From: Perlabentimonas sp046542995
GTDB lineage: Bacteria; Bacteroidota; Bacteroidia; Bacteroidales; Tenuifilaceae
Direction of reading: 5' to 3'
Length of the DNA stretch: 6,439 bases
NCBI GenBank assembly: GCA_046542995.1
Contig: JBKHAH010000129.1
Location: 1 to 6,439, forward strand
A program made the translations under genes and the position numbers. Below, piece after piece: positions 5,822 through 6,439 of the stretch. The notes beneath the pieces were generated by a model. That model did no database searches. It was not told where the DNA came from and saw only the letters and a list, made by a program, of their open reading frames with translations. How positions within the stretch are numbered: the stretch's first letter is position 1; each line of letters opens with the position of its first letter.

Positions 5822-6439
5822 TTATTTTAGTCTATATCCAATTATTAAGTTTATTGAAAAAGTATTTACTGTTACTTCTCCGCCATTTCCTGTGTTTTCA
5901 ATTGTCCAATCAGCAACTCTTGTAAAATCTAAATAGTAATCCGCTCGTAATCCGAATTGAAGATTTGAAATGTCGTATTTTAATCCTCCACCAACCATTA
6001 GTCCAATAGATGTGCTTTTTAATTCATCAATATCATCAAGGCCGTCAAAATGCTTGCTGCTACTCACCAGATAATCAAATCGAGGTCCAAAACTTATAAA
6101 TGGAGAGGCTGTCTCTTTTATCGTGTATTTCAAATCAATCATCGTGTTAATTGACAAATAATCCAAAGTTGGTCTTTCAGTAATTTTCTGACCTGTTAAT
6201 TCTCCATATTGGTCAGTAAGGACTAACTCATCTTTGCCTCCTCTTCTAATCATGCCGATGATTGTTGATAAATTATAATGTTGCTTATCAAGGTAATCTA
6301 ATCCGGCAAAAATTGAATAGCCAATCAATGTTTCATTATAAGAGGGGGCAATACTCATCCCTTTTAACTGCCAATCAAGTTTGGAAATTGACGTGCCACC
6401 TTGAATTTTCATTGTTTGTCCATTTGTCAAAATAGCAAT
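5822..6439 (-). CDS. Outer-membrane beta-barrel protein, 5' end outside the window
   Basis: The frame is open to the window edge, giving 205 visible residues, so the true start lies beyond it. The first visible residues (IAILTNGQTMKIQGG) read like the end of a signal peptide. This argues against an internal TTG start at 6430. The mature part alternates short strands and loops: GYSIFAGLDYL, YNLSTIIGMIRRGG, YLSINTMIDLKYTI, PFISFGPRFDYL, SIGLMVGGGLKYDI, QFGLRADYYLDF. It ends in a typical C-terminal strand, FSINLIIGYRLK. This fits the small outer-membrane barrels (PorT-like, OMP_b-brl_2) common in Bacteroidota. Ligand or role is unknown. It is followed by post-stop motif B and then the AlkD-like gene. 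Confidence 0.75.
   Translation of the reverse strand: MAILTNGQTMKIQGGTSISKLDWQLKGMSIAPSYNETLIGYSIFAGLDYLDKQHYNLSTIIGMIRRGGKDELVLTDQYGELTGQKITERPTLDYLSINTMIDLKYTIKETASPFISFGPRFDYLVSSSKHFDGLDDIDELKSTSIGLMVGGGLKYDISNLQFGLRADYYLDFTRVADWTIENTGNGGEVTVNTFSINLIIGYRLK

Noticed and set aside
6428..6430. TTG as start of the outer-membrane protein
   Set aside because: The frame stays open to the window edge with a signal-peptide-like end upstream of mature-looking sequence, so the gene is simply cut by the window.

Overview
The window looks like chromosomal DNA of a member of the Bacteroidota. All six recognisable genes lie on the minus strand. Their starts lack clear Shine-Dalgarno sequences. The fabD upstream region carries an exact TAnnTTTG box, the -7 element characteristic of this phylum. 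The protein types also fit: an exported caspase-like protein with a Bacteroidota-style N-terminal beta domain, and an outer-membrane beta-barrel protein. I cannot name a genus.

In minus-strand transcription order the window runs from right to left. (1) At the right edge is an outer-membrane beta-barrel protein gene whose 5' end is cut off by the window (5822-6439). (2) Next is a tight pair: an AlkD-like DNA alkylation repair protein (5043-5750), then a cysteine-rich DUF3795-type protein (4610-5038), only 4 nt apart. (3) A 253-bp gap follows. It holds a 59-codon open frame with no start codon (probably a gene remnant or part of a repeat element), an 11-bp direct repeat and a strong fabD promoter. 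(4) fabD (3472-4356) is monocistronic and ends in a hairpin terminator. (5) A separately promoted pair follows: an exported LPP20-like protein (2251-3294) and an exported caspase-family peptidase (212-2200), closed by a second hairpin terminator. (6) The last 134 bp at the left edge hold only AT-rich non-coding sequence with one short inverted repeat.

The left two-thirds appears to be a housekeeping gene (fabD) next to an envelope/secreted LPP20-caspase operon. The right third has the look of accessory DNA. Sampled lines there are visibly lower in GC, the genes are a repair enzyme and a Cys-rich protein of unknown role, and two genes are followed at or just after the stop codon by a related motif (AACAnnGyGTAmAAT). 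That motif hints at a cassette-like arrangement, but complete inverted-repeat sites are not visible. The most interesting points are this post-stop motif, the start-less open frame beside it, the exported caspase with its LPP20 partner, and the direct repeat over the fabD promoter.
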